Shown: positions 23,496 through 23,896 of the stretch, one piece after another
Position numbering within the stretch: position 1 is the first letter of the stretch
Layout of the letters: each line of letters begins with the position of its first letter
Source of the DNA: an archaeon
Lineage (GTDB): Archaea > Hydrothermarchaeota > Hydrothermarchaeia > JALTZZ01 > JALUTC01
Length of the DNA stretch: 23,896 bases
Direction of reading: 5' to 3'
Assembly: GCA_027058345.1 (NCBI GenBank)
Contig: JALUTC010000148.1
Coordinates: forward strand, 1-23,896
The notes under the pieces: generated by a model
Told to the model about the DNA's origin: nothing
The model's input: the letters and a program-made list of their open reading frames with translations, nothing else
Database searches by the model: none
Position numbers and translations under genes: made by a program

Positions 23496-23896
23496 TTCGT
23501 GTTTTAATCGTCGACGATTCATTTGTAATGAGAAAGTTTATAAAAAGGATTTTAGAGTCCGATCCAGAAATTAAAGTTATTGGAGAGGCATCCAATGGTG
23601 TTGAAGCAATAAAAATGGTTAAGGAATTAAATCCGGACGTAGTTACAATGGATATAAAAATGCCTGAAATGGATGGTCTGGCGGCGATAGAATATTTGAT
23701 GAAAAATAATCCATTGCCTATCGTTGTAATATCTTCACTAGCAAAGGAAGATTCTTATTATACAATTAAAGCTTTAGAATTAGGTGCTGTCGATTATATA
23801 ACAAAACCAGGTGGAGAGGTTACAATTGATATAATAAAACTTAAGGATGAAATTATAGAAAAGGTGAAGAACGCTGCAAGAATTCAAAGGTTTAAA
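23492..23896 (+). CDS. cheB: Chemotaxis methylesterase CheB (partial, receiver domain only)
   Basis: The frame is open from ATG 23492 (overlapping the cheF TGA) to the window end, 135 codons. The receiver domain is complete, with D8/D9, phospho-acceptor D54, and a C-terminal LGAVDYITKPGG motif followed by a linker helix typical of CheB; the methylesterase domain would lie beyond the edge. A second stand-alone CheY cannot be excluded from the visible part, but the GAVDYITKPGG motif and operon order favour CheB. Confidence 0.87.
   Translation, partial: MIRVLIVDDSFVMRKFIKRILESDPEIKVIGEASNGVEAIKMVKELNPDVVTMDIKMPEMDGLAAIEYLMKNNPLPIVVISSLAKEDSYYTIKALELGAVDYITKPGGEVTIDIIKLKDEIIEKVKNAARIQRFK

Overview
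The window is AT-rich archaeal DNA from a motile, probably thermophilic or hyperthermophilic, euryarchaeote-like organism. The archaeal markers are ribosomal protein L21e, RNA polymerase subunit Rpo4 (RpoF), a DUF655 protein, archaeal-type S15, class III signal peptides on archaellins, the archaea-specific adaptor CheF, and a probable tetraether lipid synthase (Tes). GC-rich tRNA stems in an AT-rich background and Tes suggest heat adaptation. Shine-Dalgarno sites of the GAGGTGA type precede operon-internal genes, while several first genes have a TATA-like element about 22-28 nt before the ATG and look leaderless. I cannot name the genus.

Left part (1-13506) is housekeeping. It holds a purB cut by the window edge, a divergent ZPR1-type zinc protein, tRNA-Gly(UCC), a minus-strand operon rpl21e-rpoF-DUF655-hypothetical-radical SAM, purE running into a convergent tRNA-Arg(UCG), a GlmU-like sugar nucleotidylyltransferase/acetyltransferase with a small double-zinc-ribbon protein, rps15, a DtxR/MntR-type regulator with a candidate operator around its TATA box, Sua5, a TldE/PmbA homologue, an SbcD/Mre11-related phosphoesterase, a TupA-like tungstate-binding lipoprotein, and tes.

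Right part (13507-23896) is a motility and taxis block. Three tandem archaellin genes, each with its own upstream region, are followed by a soluble PAS-HAMP chemoreceptor and a tightly packed operon mcp-cheY-cheW-cheA-cheC1-cheC2-cheD-cheR-cheF-cheB (cheB cut by the right edge). This is a complete signalling set: receptor, kinase, adaptor, response regulator, CheC/CheD adaptation branch, methylation enzymes, and the CheF bridge to the archaellum motor. No archaellum motor genes (flaF/G/H/I/J) are in the window.

The best candidates for something undescribed are: (i) the radical SAM/SPASM enzyme paired with a protein carrying two exactly spaced four-cysteine repeats plus a thioredoxin-like domain without CxxC, located downstream of rpl21e-rpoF-DUF655; (ii) archaellins with only three-residue leader peptides and a mosaic third paralogue; (iii) the DtxR operator layout and C-terminal cysteine cluster; (iv) the PAS receptor with a C62/C74/C79 cluster; and (v) purE whose stop codon is supplied by the T-loop of an antisense tRNA. 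No CRISPR array, insertion sequence or intergenic gap over 300 bases was seen.
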